A stretch of DNA of 64,000 nucleotides from Bacillus timonensis (GTDB lineage Bacteria > Bacillota > Bacilli > Bacillales > Bacillaceae_L): NCBI RefSeq assembly GCF_004799755.1, contig NZ_SLUB01000011.1:1-64000 (forward strand), given 5' to 3'. Under the pieces are notes generated by a model that was not told where the DNA came from, did not search any database, and saw only the letters and a list, made by a program, of their open reading frames with translations. Position 1 is the first letter of the stretch. Every line of letters starts with the position of its first letter. The position numbers were made by a program, and so were the translations under genes. This document shows, in pieces, positions 63,318 through 64,000 of this stretch.

Positions 63318-64000
63318 TTAATCTAATTCTTTCACCTGAATAGGAATTAAACTATGTTCGAGTTGCTCTCTATACTGTTCATACTGTACAGGTAACATTA
63401 ATTGTTCTCCCATTGTTTCGTGTGATTCATCATGTGCGAATCCAGGAGGATCTGTTGCAATTTCAAATAAAATTTCTCCGTGTTCTCTAAAGTAAATCGC
63501 ATTAAAATAATTTCTGTCTTGCACAGGAGTTACGCCATATCCATTTTCTGCAATGTATTTTTGCCAATCCAATTGATCTTTGTTGTCAATTGCTCTCCAT
63601 GCAATGTGGTGAACTGTTCCAACACCTATTTGTCCTCTTCCCGTCGGAACCACCTTTAGGTCTATAATGTTTCCAATATCAGCCGAAGAACGATAACGGA
63701 CAAAATCTCCCTCTTTATCTACGTATTCAAGACCCATCACTTTTTCTAGTAATTCTGCAGTTTTATCTGGATGGGATGAAAATAGTGTCGCTCCACCAAA
63801 ACCTTTTATGGCCACTTCGGGAGTTACTTCTCCGAATGTCCAATTATTGGTTTCACCTTCTTCTCTTTCGACGATTTCTAGGTGAAGTCCATGTGGATCA
63901 TCAAATTCTAAATATGTTTCTCCAAATCGATTCATTTTAGTGTAAGGAATATCATACTTTTCTAATCTTGATTCCCAAAAACTCAATGCTCCTTTAGGAA
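63318..64000 (-). CDS. ring-cleaving dioxygenase MhqO/MhqA-like, partial at the edge
   Basis: The C-terminal 227 or so codons of a VOC-family dioxygenase; the 5' end lies beyond the window. It reads in frame from the edge (PKGALSFWESRLEKYD). It is a paralogue of the frameshifted neighbour: the shared text includes FGGATLFSSHPDKT against FAGATLLSAQPNKT, VGTVHHIAWRA and FEIATDPPGF. The metal-binding His (VHHIAW) and Glu (LFEIATD) are present. It should open (hydro)quinone-type rings. Confidence 0.85.
   Translation of the reverse strand, partial: PKGALSFWESRLEKYDIPYTKMNRFGETYLEFDDPHGLHLEIVEREEGETNNWTFGEVTPEVAIKGFGGATLFSSHPDKTAELLEKVMGLEYVDKEGDFVRYRSSADIGNIIDLKVVPTGRGQIGVGTVHHIAWRAIDNKDQLDWQKYIAENGYGVTPVQDRNYFNAIYFREHGEILFEIATDPPGFAHDESHETMGEQLMLPVQYEQYREQLEHSLIPIQVKELD

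Overview
The window reads as a contig end from a spore-forming, low-GC Gram-positive bacterium of the Bacillaceae. The signs are B. subtilis-type gene families (catE/catR, yerO/swrC, asnO, the dab/ybc operon, a skin-type ars operon), germinant-receptor genes, strong AGGAGG ribosome sites with frequent GTG and TTG starts, SigA-like promoters, and T-box, SAM-I and ZTP leaders. All calls come from reading the sequence; no search was run. The first 19 bases are the Nextera/Tn5 mosaic-end adapter, followed by six 53-bp tandem repeat units, so the left edge is an assembly edge. The right edge cuts through a gene.

Layout: 0.4-1.7 kb holds a catechol dioxygenase gene (catE) divergent from its quinone-sensing HxlR-type repressor. 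1.8-13.4 kb is housekeeping and accessory: a LiaG-like protein, a polysaccharide deacetylase, a metallophosphoesterase, a SAM hydrolase gene under a T-box leader that looks methionine-specific, a BcrC-type phosphatase, cardiolipin synthase, an MBL hydrolase, flavin reductase, prolyl 4-hydroxylase, ferredoxin and an Mta-like MerR regulator. 13.5-17.5 kb is an RND efflux pump (swrC) with a divergent TetR regulator. 17.6-20.9 kb is proI-proB-proA. 21.2-26.1 kb is a MOSC protein and a SAM-riboswitch metNPQ operon ending in an M20 amidohydrolase. 26.4-30.5 kb is a germinant receptor with A-C and B on opposite strands. 30.5-32.0 kb is serA behind a ZTP riboswitch. 32.2-37.2 kb is the DabB-DabA inorganic-carbon pump with two ybc-type partners. 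37.7-38.5 kb is a VapBC-like toxin-antitoxin pair. 38.6-40.8 kb is an MFS transporter with a ROK regulator.

The most striking block is 41-55.5 kb: gltB-gltD-dapL-dapF-glnA-asnO-amt, followed by a GlnD-like nucleotidyltransferase and a DnaQ-like exonuclease, all on the minus strand. Ammonium import, Gln, Glu and Asn synthesis, and the last two steps to meso-diaminopimelate are thus lined up in one apparent operon. glnR, gltC and glnK are absent nearby. Downstream lie an AraC regulator, purA with a PurBox pair, an arsR-arsI-arsB-arsC operon that truncates a GNAT gene, and an mhq-type hydroquinone-detoxification cluster. One dioxygenase gene of that cluster carries a one-base frameshift and another runs off the edge.

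Themes: one-carbon and methionine metabolism is sensed three ways (Met-type T-box, SAM-I, ZTP), and quinone defence appears at both ends. A dispersed palindromic repeat with the core AGGGACAGGT occurs five times, once inside a coding sequence.
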